NCBI GenBank assembly: GCA_009192285.1
Contig: CM018603.1
Coordinates: 5,329,613-5,393,612 of the forward strand
Reading direction: 5' to 3'
DNA from: Morchella semilibera
Taxonomy: Eukaryota; Ascomycota; Pezizomycetes; Pezizales; Morchellaceae
Length of the DNA stretch: 64,000 nt
The notes beneath the pieces are model-generated. The model was given only the letters and a program-made list of their open reading frames with translations, made no database searches and was not told where the DNA came from. The position numbers and the translations under genes are program-made. Positions within the stretch are counted from its first letter, which is position 1, and every line of letters starts with the position of its first letter. Positions 11,480-21,864 of this stretch are shown here, piece by piece.

Positions 11480-14400
11480 AGGTCCTCCCCTAGGGCCTAG
11501 CTCCTGATAGGCCGAGGTTTCGAAGGGTATTGATCGTCAAATACTCTTCGAAGGTCAGGACTGTGTTCAAGATCACTCGAAGGTTGCCAGGAAGGTTCTT
11601 CATATCCAATATATTTAACCAGATACTCTATCTATCGCTCCCTGTTCCTGGAATCCAATATTTTCCCGACCTCTCATTTAGTTTCCCCTTCAACCTCCAC
11701 CGATGGGGGTGGTTCAGTAATTTGTCCAGGAAGAGGATCGTTTATTGCTGGTGATAGCCAGGAAACTTGAAAAACTGGATGTATTTTCATAGAGGCAGGT
11801 AATTCCAACTCATAGGCATAGGGACTCACAATTCGCTTAACCTCATAGGGCCCGATTTGCTTCCAGTCAAGTTTCTTCGAGGGTCGTTTTGTTTCGGTAT
11901 TTCCAGTCGAGAGCCAGACAGAGTCACCAACCATATATCGAGATGTTGGGATGCGGTGTAAATTGGCCATTTTTCTCCTGTATCTTCTAAGCCCTAAACA
12001 TCTCGCTCTTCATGAAATCAAACAACTGAGACATCTCCCGTACCAACCCATTAGCCTGATCCTCATTTACTGACTGACCGTGTTGTAATGGTCCAAGCGT
12101 CATCCTCGGATGTCTTCCGTAGTTTGCTTGTAAGGGGGACATATTAGTGGTTTCAGACATATGATTATTCGTAGCAAACACAGCAAGGGGAGGAAAGTCA
12201 GCCCAGTTATTCTGTTGATAAGATACATAGCTGCGAAGATATTGTTCCATAATTGTATTGGTTATTTCCGTTAGTCCATCAGTCTGAGAATGAAAAGCAG
12301 TAGAATAGCGAGGCGCAATTTCCAACCGGTCGCAGAGAGCCTTCCAAAATTCAGCGGTAAAGTGTGTTCCTCGATCTGAAACAATGGTTTCTGGTAACCC
12401 ATGTAGCTTCCATACCTGCTCCAGGTATAGACGAGACAGATTCCTGGCGTTAACATTCTCCGTTGTGGAAATTAAATGCTTCATCTTTGTCAACCGCATC
12501 AGCAAGACTTCATTTGTCTCCTGATGTCTCCTGAGCCTCAGGAGACTCGAAAAATATCTAGGGGTCTCAGGAGACTCTCAGGAGACCTGGGGGGCTGTTG
12601 GGAGGCTCCGGTTACAGGTTGAGTTTGCTGATGATGTTTTTGATCTGCCCGGATGTCCAGCTGAAGGTTTATCGTGATATTCTCGTAACAAGTAGAGCTT
12701 AAGTTCATCTAAGTCAGGGACGTAAAGTAAATTCCGGTAAAGCAACAACCACTCCTCACTTTCCTTGCACTCAGCCAATGAGATCTCCTTCGACTGTCGA
12801 ACACCGTCCCGGAGCATGGATAAAACTTTACTTGGAAAGCTATCATACTGGTAAGCCTGGTTAAACAAATCAAGTGTGGGAGACGATCCTTCAGCGGGTT
12901 CATTTGATAAAGAGCCCGCTAACAAACCTATCTTCGAGTCTAAATTCTCCTTCAAAACCACCCGACTTTGTTGTTCCAGTCTCTCATCCCCCTCCTTTAG
13001 TAAATCCTTAGGCATCCTGGTCAAAATATCAACTTTCCGTCCCTGTTTCCCTGACCTATACTGAATCACAAAATTAAACTGAGACAAAAACTCCACCCAA
13101 CGTGTTTGACACCGATTTAGTAGCTTAGTTGACACGAAGTACTCAAGATTACGATGATCCGTGAGTACTTTAACCTGAAATTGGGCTGTCTCTAAGTGAG
13201 GTCTCCACTCTTCAAAGCAATGAATAATAGCCAGCAACTCTTTGTCATAAATCTCATAGTTGCATTCCGCAAGTGAGTGTGTCTTCGAAAAGAAAGCGAC
13301 TGGGTTGAGTATTCCTTCATCGTCCCGTTGTGATAATATTCCGGCTGACACATAGTCCAATGCGTCTGTTTCCACAATAAACTCTTTCTCAGGATCCGGG
13401 TGCATTAATATCGGGGCAGTGGTAAAAGCCGTCTTCAATTTCTGAAAAGCTTGTTCCACCTTTTGGGTCCACTCGAATCGTACATGCTTTTTTGTCAGAG
13501 TAGTCAATGGCCGAGCCACTCGAGAATAGGCATAAATAAAACGTCGATAGAAATTGGGAAATCCAAGAAACTCCTGAACCTCCTTCACTGTCTTTGGCGT
13601 CTCCCAGTCTACAATCGTTTGTACCTTAGCCAGGTCCATTTTCATTCCCCCAGGTGTCAAAATCATACCTAGGTATTTAGTTTCTTGTATACTGAACTCG
13701 CACTTTTACAGTTTTAAGCGAACGTCGTTGGCTTCCAGTGCCTCCAGTACTTGTTGCACATCTAGCTGGTGCTGTTCCAAAGTTTCCGAATAAATAAGAA
13801 TATCATCAAGGTAAGCGGTAGCGCAGCGATGCAGGAAGGGCCGAAGAATATCATTAATCCAGCGTTGAAAAGTAGCGGGCGCGTTGGTTAGACAAAAAGG
13901 CATCCCCAGATACTCCCAATGTCCATAACGCGTCCTAAATGCCTTTTTCCATTCATCCTCTTCCTTAATCCTAATTTGATTATATCCCCAACGTAAATCC
14001 AGCTTGGTAAAATAATTATCTCAGGCTAGGTTGACCATAGTCTCTGGTGTAAGGGGAAGAGGATATCGATCCTTAACCGTAATGGCATTTAGCTTCCGAT
14101 AATCGACGCACAGACGTAAGGACCCATCAGCTTTCTTAACAAATAGCACCGGGGCATCAGCAGGGAAATTGCTAGACCGAAGGAATCTTTTTTTCAAGTT
14201 ATCGGTCAAACAATCCCTCAATGCCTTCAACTCCTGTGACATACTGTACATAGGACCAAAGGGTGGTACTGTTCCTTCCTGTAACTTTATCTCATGATAA
14301 TAGGAACGATGTCGTGGTAGCCAAGAGGCATTGGTTTCGTCGAACAATTGTCAGAAGCGTTGGTAGTTAATTGGGATCATTCCACCAGGGTTGGCGGGCA

Positions 14401-14990
14401 TTTCCAATATCCTGTTCATAGCATAGAGGGTAGTTGAGTAAGTTGAACGGTAGGATCCTGAGAAAGCTTCTTAAACGACCGAGGGGTTACAGCTGAAATA
14501 TGAGTAACAGGTGTTCCCGGTGGTGAAGTAGAAATCCCTCGAGCAACAATAGGTTTGTGGTTGGCTATGCAATGTTCAAGACACACTGAGGACTGGAAGC
14601 GAATCTCATTCCTTCCAGTGTCAATCAAAACTCCATGTTTCCTCATCCAAGGTATCCCCATCACATTCGAATAATGTCCCAGTTTTGTAACAAAGAAAGG
14701 ACACTCCTCCACATATCCATCTATTTCCAGTTCCAACACCACCTTTCTGGTCACCTTTCCGGATTCAATAGGCCTTCCATCAATTACATCAATCTCCCTC
14801 TCAGTCCTCAAATTCTTCATTTTTAATTCATGGCGGCACACAAAGTCTTCATCAATAAATTCATATCCCTACGCTCCAGTATCAATCAAGGCGTAGGTGG
14901 GTACAATAGATTTTTTCTTTTGTGAAATTGAGCAAACTACAATCAATTGATTCTCATCCATCTCCCCTTCTGATAATGAAAACGTAGAAA
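11480..14990 (-). pseudogene. G2 pol: protease-RT-RNase H-integrase-chromodomain relic
   Basis: Read right to left. Protease keeps the active-site LIDTGA at about 14880, followed at once by a TAG. RT at 14347-13670 is one frame with stops at 14021 and 13706 and keeps the polymerase signature [10 protein letters not shown]. RNase H at 13666-13000 has VETDALDYVSAGIL and TDHRNLEYF. The integrase zinc-binding region and first catalytic part are missing, replaced by a MITE at 12497-12633. The remaining integrase core is at 12490-11987 ([24 protein letters not shown]). The chromodomain at about 11690-11500 (LEYLVKYIGYEEPSWQP-like) has two stops. The stops are explained by CAG to TAG and TGG to TGA changes. 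It is nonfunctional. The order RT-RNaseH-IN-chromodomain identifies a chromovirus. Confidence 0.9.
12497..12633. mobile_element. MITE family M, copy 1
   Basis: This 137-bp element runs CATCAGCAAGACTT to GAGTTTGCTGATG. It has internal CTCAGGAGACT palindromes. It sits in the G2 integrase, where about 150 codons are missing between the HPGRSKT and RLTKMKH motifs. No TA duplication is visible here. Confidence 0.85.
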
Positions 14991-15021
14991 TAGACACCTT
15001 AGAAAAAACTTTAGGAGGTCT

Positions 15022-16810
15022 CTAGGCTATCCCACTAAGGCCAGGGACAAATCTTTTAACTCCTCCTCTTCTGACAAAACCTCCTCCTCCTTTTCCTTTT
15101 TCTCCTTCCTTGCTTCCAACAACCCTTCCCGAGGGCGAAAGCTTACAATCCCTGACTAAATGTCCAACCCCCCCACAGTAATAGCAACGATTTTCCACGC
15201 GGCATGCCTCCCTTTCTCTGGGATCCGGCCGACGATAACTATTAGACAAATCCATAGGGACAGCTCCCCCTATAGTATAGGAAGGGTGGGCCTCTGGCGC
15301 GGCATTCTTTGGTTGTGGTTGGGGTGGTTCTCGTACAATTGAGGATTTGCTGGTGCAACGGGGGGACGAGGAGCAAAGGAACGCGGGGCGGGAGCACTTG
15401 GGATCTGAAAACGAAATCTCCCCATTCTGGCCTGTAAGGCTTGTTGTTTATTATCAAGACGTTGGAGGGGTAGCCCGCAGTCTTTAATCGTAGTTGGTGT
15501 TTCATTCTGTATCATTAGGGCCATCAGGTCTTGGTTGAGCCCTTCCAAAAGACATTCAATCTTAGCCGCCTCGTTGAACTCAGAGTCGGCAGCATACCGC
15601 TGAAACTCTGCAAAGTCGTCCGGAAATGTGCATTGGCGTTGCCTGATTTCGCTGAGGTTACAAGCAGCAGTAGCAGCGCGATCCGGATCCCCGAAAGCAT
15701 TCTCCAAGATTTCAAAAAACTCCGCCATGGAATCAAGAGCGACTCCTTCATCCGTAATATAAGCAAGAAATTGATCCGCCGCCGGTCCTTCCAATCGAGA
15801 TATAGAATATGCAATTTGTTGTGCTGAGGTAGGGAAACGATCAAGGTAAGCCGTGAGCTTAATCTGTCTTTGAAAGGTCCTAAGAGTTTTGCGATCGCCC
15901 CGGTATTTCTCCGGGTCAGGGAGTTTCTCCGATTTGGACGGCTTGGTTAAGTCGTCGTGGAGCTCCTCTAAGCCTCCTTTTAATTCCTTCTTGCAACTTC
16001 TTGATCTTAGCCCGTAGTCCTTGGATTTCTTTGTGGAACTCGGTATCACGGCTCCGTCTCCTGCACCTCGCCTTCCGCCAAGGCGTCTTCGGAACAGGGT
16101 TGTTGGTTAGCATCGGTCGATATCGGAAGTAGAATGGGGCATTACGAAGGAGCTCGGATGATAGAATGTAAGCGCTAGAAAGGATTGAGTAGTAACGGGA
16201 TATAATTGGGGTTATCGGGAATAGTATAGGTGGTACGGGAATGTAGTAGTTTCTATGGGGTTCTACGGTATGAGTCATCGGTGCGGGGGAATAGTTGTAT
16301 ATATATAGTGTTGTTCTTTCCAATGTTTTTGCCTCTCTAGGCAACGTCTTCTTTCTGTTAGCAATCCATTACTTTGGCTTCGGCCCTTCTGTCTATGCCT
16401 CGTTCCTGAACCTGAACCTGAATCTGGCCGCCTCGGGTGTATCCTGAGCCGACCTCGTCCCGCACCTGTTTCTGGAAGTCTATTTCGCCTCGTCTCTGAA
16501 GATTACCCTGCCTCGTCCCTGAAGATTATCCCGCCCCGTTAGACTCGGCCCGGCCTTGTTCTGTTTCGGAGTTGTGGGTGGTGAGGTCGACCGTATATTG
16601 CTGAAACCCTCCGTGCGCTCTTTGGAGAAGGGCATACGCTTGCTTCGCTTCCTCCGTTGTGGCGGGGTCCACTTGAGGGTGAGCGACAAAGAATCTTTCG
16701 AGATCCGTATGGAGCTTTTGATAATCAAATGCATCGGTAGCGGGGGTGGTTATGGTAGGCTATGGTGCGAGGAACTCGGACTGTACCTGTCGAGCAAGAA
16801 TGGTCTCGTC
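15022..16810 (-). pseudogene. G2 gag relic with zinc knuckle
   Basis: Read right to left. An N-terminal gag segment (FDYQKLHTDLERFFVAHP) at about 16740-16560 runs into a solo LTR-B at 16543-16044 and resumes as EFHKEIQGLRAKIKKLQEG, a short coiled coil. A retrotransposon-gag domain follows at 15950-15400 (LPDPEKYRGDRKTLRTFQ.., FAEFQRYAADSEFNEAAKI). A further frameshift leads to the zinc knuckle CYYCGGVGHLVRDC (CX2CX4HX4C) at about 15190-15150. At least two frameshifts plus the LTR insertion make it inactive. Confidence 0.85.
16044..16543 (+). mobile_element. Solo LTR, family B (TSD CTCGG)
   Basis: This 500-bp LTR-B runs TATCACGGCTCCG to CCGCCCCGTTAGA. Perfect CTCGG duplications flank it (16039-16043, 16544-16548). 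Removing it plus one CTCGG rejoins the G2 gag reading. It contains the TTTCTATGGGGTTCTA..ATGAGTCAT module and a three-unit CCTGAA hexamer array. Confidence 0.92.
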
Positions 16811-16814
16811 TTAA

Positions 16815-17443
16815 TGCGACGGAGTCACCTGACACAAAGAAGAAGATGACAATGATGACGCAGAAGGACTCAAGGAGCACAGTCTACTCAACGAGGGGAC
16901 CGACGAAGACAGAGACCATACCGGGTAGGCACAGACACAAGCACCGGTGAAGACAAAGGCAAGAGCAAGGGCACAAGAGCACAGAGCAGGGAGAGTGAGG
17001 ACCGAATGGACCTCAACGAAAACGATGAGAGGTACTATGTTTTTCCTCTTTAGAGGACAGAATCTTCGGTACGAGAAACTATAGTTGGAGAATAAGAATA
17101 TATTTCTATGTACCGAGATGACAGGAAGACGAAACAGAGAGAAAAGAAAGAAAGAACCAAGGAAAACATCTATCTCCGCTATTTAACACACCTCCTCCAC
17201 TAGTCCGTTATGACTCACCCTGTCACTCACAGAATCCCATAGAAATCTATCGCTACCACACCTCCTATTCCTCCACACCATCTTCGCTATTTACATTACA
17301 AATCCATCACGCCATCGAACCTCCTAGAAACCTATGACGACAACCTTCCTTAGCACACCCCTCTTTCGCTTAAGTATTCCTGAACAATCACAATAGCGCT
17401 TCGACTACCAAATCCTCGGGACCGATGCCAAGACGTCGGGACA
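16815..17443 (-). mobile_element. 5' LTR (family A) of G2
   Basis: This 629-bp LTR-A runs TGCGACGGAGTCACC to GACGTCGGGACA. In element orientation the gag segment begins shortly downstream. It is abutted on the right by another, 5'-truncated LTR-A, giving an LTR-LTR joint at 17443/17444. Confidence 0.85.
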
Positions 17444-17980
17444 GACAAAGGTAACACAGGCAGGCACAAGTACAGGCACCGGTGAAAGCAAAAGCAAGAG
17501 CAAAGGCACAAGGACACAGAGCTAGAGAGTGAGGACCAGATGGACCTCAACGAGAACGATAGGAAGTACGAAAGGTTTCCTCTTGTCAGAGGACCAAGTA
17601 TTTGGTACGAGAGGCTATGGCTTGGAAATAGAAGTAGATTCCTCTGTATCCAGATAACAGGAAGACGAGACAGAGAGAAAAGAAAGAAAGAACTAAGGAA
17701 AACATCTAACCCCGCTATTTAACACTTCCCTCCACTAGTCCGCTATGACTCATACATCAGTTCATAGAAACCTACAGAAACCCGTCGCACCCATACCTCG
17801 TACTCCTCCCCATCATCTCCGCTATTTACATTACCAATCCATCACGCCATCAAAACTTCTAGAACCCAATGACGACACCCCCCTCCTCAGCACACCTCCT
17901 CCTCACTTAACATTGCCCCAACAATCACAACTGCGCTTCGACCACCGAACACTCAGGACTGATGCCAAGACGCCGGGACA
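17444..17980 (+). mobile_element. Truncated LTR family A
   Basis: This LTR-A lacks its first roughly 80-90 bp and begins at the internal GACAAAGGTAACAC. It ends CGCCGGGACA. It could be the host LTR into which G2 inserted, or the product of LTR-LTR recombination. Confidence 0.8.
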
Positions 17981-18164
17981 CTTAGCTTACTAACTAAATT
18001 TTTTCTCCTTAATACAGTCCAATACTGATACTTGAGGCATTCATCCCCCTCCTTAGGGAGATTCCCTGATCACCTAGTCAATGCATCTGGTTTTCCCCCT
18101 TGCTTCCCTGATCTAAACTGAATAACAAAATCGAAACATGATAGAAATTGTAACCACTGGCAGA
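17981..18164 (-). pseudogene. Gypsy RNase H C-terminal fragment
   Basis: The minus strand reads FVIQFRSGKQGGKPDALTR then SGNLPKEGDE, the conserved RNase H to spacer segment of gypsy pol. It could be the displaced continuation of G1 beyond the G2 insertion. It joins abruptly to a pol segment near the chromodomain at 18165. Confidence 0.65.
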
Positions 18165-18855
18165 TAGGAACTAATTTGTTTCTAATCGAGTTTCTTTGAG
18201 GGTCCCTTGTTCTCTAAATTTCAAGTAGAGAGCCAGATGTGGTCGCTGATAGAGTATTGAGTTGCTTTAGTTTGCTATATATTAGCTATTGCTTCCTGTA
18301 TTTTCTGAGCTCTAAACACCTCTCTCCTTAAGAATTCCAAGACCTGGGACATCTCCATTACTAATCTGTTTGCCTGATCCTCATTCACCGTCTTAACATG
18401 TTGCAAGTGTCTGAGGGTTATCCGCGGATGTCTTCCATAGTTTGCTTGTAAGGAGGACATAGTAGTTGTCTCTGAAATATGATTATTGGTAGTAAACTCG
18501 GCAAGGGGTAGGAAATTGTAACGAGGCAGGATCAGGTTCAGGATTATAGCAGCAGCAAGGTTGGACAAAGAGTCGACAAGGAGTCTTGGATCGAGACGTG
18601 TGAGCAGAGGTACCAGTAAATAGCTCTTTCCAGTGTCATATGGTTTAGAGACAGGACAGGGCTGGCTCAGGAAACACCGGAGTCGGGACAGGTTCAGGTT
18701 CAGGTTCAAGGACAAGGCGAGGACAGAAGGGCCGAAGCTAAGAATATAGATTGCTAAGAGAAAGAAAATGTTGCCTAGAGAGGCAGAAACATAGGAAGGA
18801 ACAAACACTATATATAGAACCAATCTCTTACACCGATGACTTATACCTTAAAACC

Positions 18856-19442
18856 TATCACGGCGTAAAGCAATGTTTAGCGATATTGCGGGAAGCGGAG
18901 TTAATCAGGGAGTCTTCTATATTCTTTGGTTTTCAGTTGTAAAGGTTCTGTTCGGGGATATGGTTTCGGAAATAGGGATAAGTACGGGTTCCAGTATAAG
19001 GGTTTTGCAAGGTTCAATGGATTTCTGTACAAGGATGTTCGGGTTAGTCATCGGTTGTGGATATGAGATATATATGGAGGCCTCGCTCTCGCTTGTAGAT
19101 AGTTTCTTTCCTCTTTATGCAAGCTGCTTGTCCTCATACATCAGCAAACTCAACTTGTGACTGGAGTCTCCCAACAGTCTCCCGGGCCTCCTGAGAGTCT
19201 CCTGAGACTCCTGAATAATTGTTGAGTCTCCTGAGGCTCAGGAGACATCAGGAGACAAATGAAGTCTTGCTGATGTAGTCAATATGTACTTTGGGACCTT
19301 TAGTCATCGCCAAGACGTCTCTTCTGCCTTATAGGGGATAAAAGAATATCTTTAGTCTCTGTCTCATCCATAGTCTTCGTACCCTTTCCTCGATTGTTTA
19401 CCTTGACTAGTTTAGTCTTCGTCCTTGGTCAACTCCATAATA
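18856..19442 (+). mobile_element. LTR family D solo, carrying a MITE
   Basis: This LTR-D runs TATCACGGCGTAA to CTCCATAATA and is inserted in LTR-B. Flanks AAACC (18851-18855) and GAATC (19443-19447) differ only by two transitions, consistent with a mutated TSD. A 137-bp MITE lies inside. Confidence 0.75.
19139..19275. mobile_element. MITE family M, copy 2 (TSD TA)
   Basis: This 137-bp element runs CATCAGCAAACTCAA to GAAGTCTTGCTGATG and is flanked by TA on both sides (19137-19138, 19276-19277). It sits inside LTR-D. Confidence 0.9.
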
Positions 19443-20293
19443 GAATCCCATACAAACCCCTATGCTCCCGCACCATCTATACTATCTCTAATACCACTAT
19501 TTCTATCCTGGTATTACCCAATCTCTTCTAGCACTTACATTCTATTACCTGAGCCCGTTCCTAACCTATCATCCTTCTCCTGAGATTGACCGATACTATA
19601 TAACATTCCTGTTTCGAAGGCGCCTTAGCGGGAGGTGAGGTGCAGGAGGTGGAGCAATGATAAAAATCAGTCCAGTTGTTATATTGATAGGAAATATAGC
19701 TGTGTAGGTATTCTTCCATACTCGCATTAGTGTCCCGATGTCTTGGCATCGATACCGAAGGTTTGGTCGTCGAAGGTCTGATGTAATGAATGAATGAATT
19801 TTAAGTGAGGAGGGGGTGCGGTCAAGTGGAGGTGACGTTATGAGGTCCTATAGAATTCTATGGTGTGATAGATTTGTAATATAATCAGAGAAGATGGTGG
19901 TGGGGAATATGAGGTGTGGTTGCGATAGATTTCTATGGGTTTCTATGAATGAAGATATGAGTCATAGTGGACTGGGAGGGAAGAGTGTGAAAAAGCGCAT
20001 GAAGACTTTACCTTTAGTTTTTTTCTTCTTTTCTCTCTGTTTCTTCTTCCTGTTATCTCAGTACATAGGAATATACTCTTATTCAAAGAACCATAATTTC
20101 CCACCTCCAAAATCACCTTCGCAGAAGGCAACCTCACAGCCCCGTTTGATCCCCGCCTTGGGCTTTACTTGGTCCTCGCTTCCCCTGCCCTGTTCTGTAC
20201 CCTCTGCCTCTGCCTTTGCCTTTACCCTTGCCAACGCCTACTCCCGCACCCGCTCAACTCTCGTTTCCTCCTCGTTGGTCCCCAATGGGCGGC

Positions 20294-20885
20294 TATCACG
20301 GCATAACACGGACTTCGCGGAGGAAGAGGATATTGGAGAACAGGTCCCCGGGTATAAGGTTTCTTTTGGGTTCTTGGAGTTTCTATGTGTTTCCGTTACA
20401 CGGGATTATGAGTCATGACTGTACAGGGATTCGGAGGGGTATATATATATGTTGCCACGGATCTTTCCTTTGTTTCTTTCTTTCTCTCTCTTTCCTTACG
20501 TGTTCTTCCTGTTATCAACCCTACGGTTTAGTTTCGTTTATCTCGTGTCTTTAGTTCTGAATATACTACGTTATAATCATAGTCTTTGCCAAGACCCCCT
20601 TGGGTCTCTCATAGTATCTCGCCTCGTCTCGCCTCGCTTCGTCTCGCCCCGCCTCGCCTCGTCTCGCCTAGCCCCGCCTCGTCCATAGTCCATGACCGTA
20701 GTCCGTGTCGTCTACTGGTATCTTCGTCTCCACGTCTTTGTCAGAGAGGCCATCTGGACCCTCTGACCTACAACCCTGCTCCTTGGTTAGGTTCTTCCGT
20801 CATCGCCCCTCGTCTCCGTCCTCGCTCTCGCCTCGGTTGTGTACCCCGGCCCTCTTGCTTGTTGTCTCCGTGTTGCTCCGTAACA
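20294..20885 (+). mobile_element. LTR family D solo (TSD GCGGC)
   Basis: This 592-bp LTR runs TATCACGGCATAAC to GCTCCGTAACA with perfect GCGGC duplications (20289-20293, 20886-20890). It contains a run of CTCGC/CTCGT pentamers (about 20615-20690). Confidence 0.85.
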
Positions 20886-21010
20886 GCGGCAAGGGTGTAG
20901 CTTCATTCCGCAGGGTGCGGGGTAGTGGCAGCGATACCTTCCAAGAGGGGAAAGGTATGAAGAAGAAGTATAAAAGACAGTGATAGTCACTAATAGAAAT
21001 AGAGACTATA

Positions 21011-21147
21011 CATCAGCAAGACTTCATTTGTCTCCTGATATCTCCTGAGCCTTAGGAGACTCAAAAAATATCCAAGAATATCAGAGGACTCTCAGGAGAC
21101 CCGGGAGACTGTTGGGAGACTGCAATCACAATTTGAGTTTGCTGATG
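21011..21147. mobile_element. MITE family M, copy 3 (TSD TA)
   Basis: This 137-bp element runs CATCAGCAAGACTTC to GAGTTTGCTGATG, flanked by TA. The uninterrupted LTR-C copies read through this point, giving the empty site. Confidence 0.9.
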
Positions 21148-21230
21148 TATAATATATTGTAGATAGATACAGAAGACGTTGTGTAGAAAGAAAAGAGAAA
21201 GAAAGAAAGTTCAAGAGTAGGCACCATTGT

Positions 21231-21864
21231 GTCCCGGCGTCTTGGCATCTATCCCGATGGTTCGGTAGGTGATGTATGGTTATGATGGTTGTGGTAATGT
21301 TAAGCGAGAGCGGGGAACGCGAGTTGGAGGGTGTCGTCATTAGGTTCTAGGAGGTTCGATGGCGTGATGGATTGGTAATATAGAATAGCGGAGATGGTGG
21401 GGAGGATTATGAGGTGTGGGAGCGACGGGTTTCTATGGGGTTCTAGGAGCGAAAGTGTGAGTCATAGTGGATCAGTGGAGGAGGTGTGTTAAATAGCGGG
21501 GATAGATGTTTTCCTTAGTTCTTCTTCTTCTTTTCTCTCTGTCTCGTCTTCCTGTTATCTCGGTACATAGGAATCTACTCCTATTTCTAAAGCCATAGCC
21601 TCTCGTACCAAAGACTCGATCCTCTGACAAAAGGAAACTCATAGTATCTCTCATCGTTCTCGTTGAGGTCCATTCGGTCCTCACCCTCCCTGCTCTGTGC
21701 TCCTGTGCCCTCGCTCTTGCCTTTGTCTTCGCCGGTGCCTATGCTTGTGCCTGCCCGGTGTTTTCCCTGTCTTCATCGGCCCCCTCGTTGAGTACACTGT
21801 GATCCTCGAGTCTCTCTGCGTCATCATTGTCGTCTTCTTCTTTGCGTCGGGTTACTCCGTCACA
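21231..21864 (-). mobile_element. Solo LTR, family A (TSD CATTG)
   Basis: This 634-bp LTR runs TGTCCCGGCGTCTTGG to TACTCCGTCACA, with perfect CATTG duplications (21226-21230, 21865-21869). It is inserted in LTR-C, which is itself in an older LTR-A. Confidence 0.93.

Larger units (their letters stand above)
10845..17443 (-). mobile_element. Ty3/gypsy chromovirus G2, two LTRs
   Basis: This is a minus-oriented gypsy element with LTR-A at both ends (3' LTR 10845-11475, 5' LTR 16815-17443) and a decayed gag-pol between them. The order from the 5' LTR is gag with zinc knuckle, aspartic protease, RT, RNase H, integrase and chromodomain. It is interrupted by a MITE (12497-12633) and a solo LTR-B (16044-16543). 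The flanks GTAAG (left) and GACAA (right) do not match, and the right flank is a truncated LTR-A, so the outer junctions are probably recombined. Confidence 0.85.
18517..19662 (-). mobile_element. LTR family B solo, split by LTR-D
   Basis: This minus-oriented LTR-B runs TGTAACGAGGCAGG to GGAGCAATGATA. Flanks are GAAAT (18512-18516) and AAAAT (19663-19667), a TSD with one G/A change. A fragment like LTR-F lies near its left end and a complete LTR-D is inserted at 18856-19442. Confidence 0.78.

Noticed and set aside
15531-15827. Plus-strand ORF antisense to gag
   Set aside because: The minus strand carries the recognisable gag domain over the same bases.
18275-18823. 182-aa minus ORF starting with a hydrophobic stretch
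   Set aside because: It is a chance fusion of LTR-B sequence with gypsy integrase; the LTR boundary at 18517 lies inside it.
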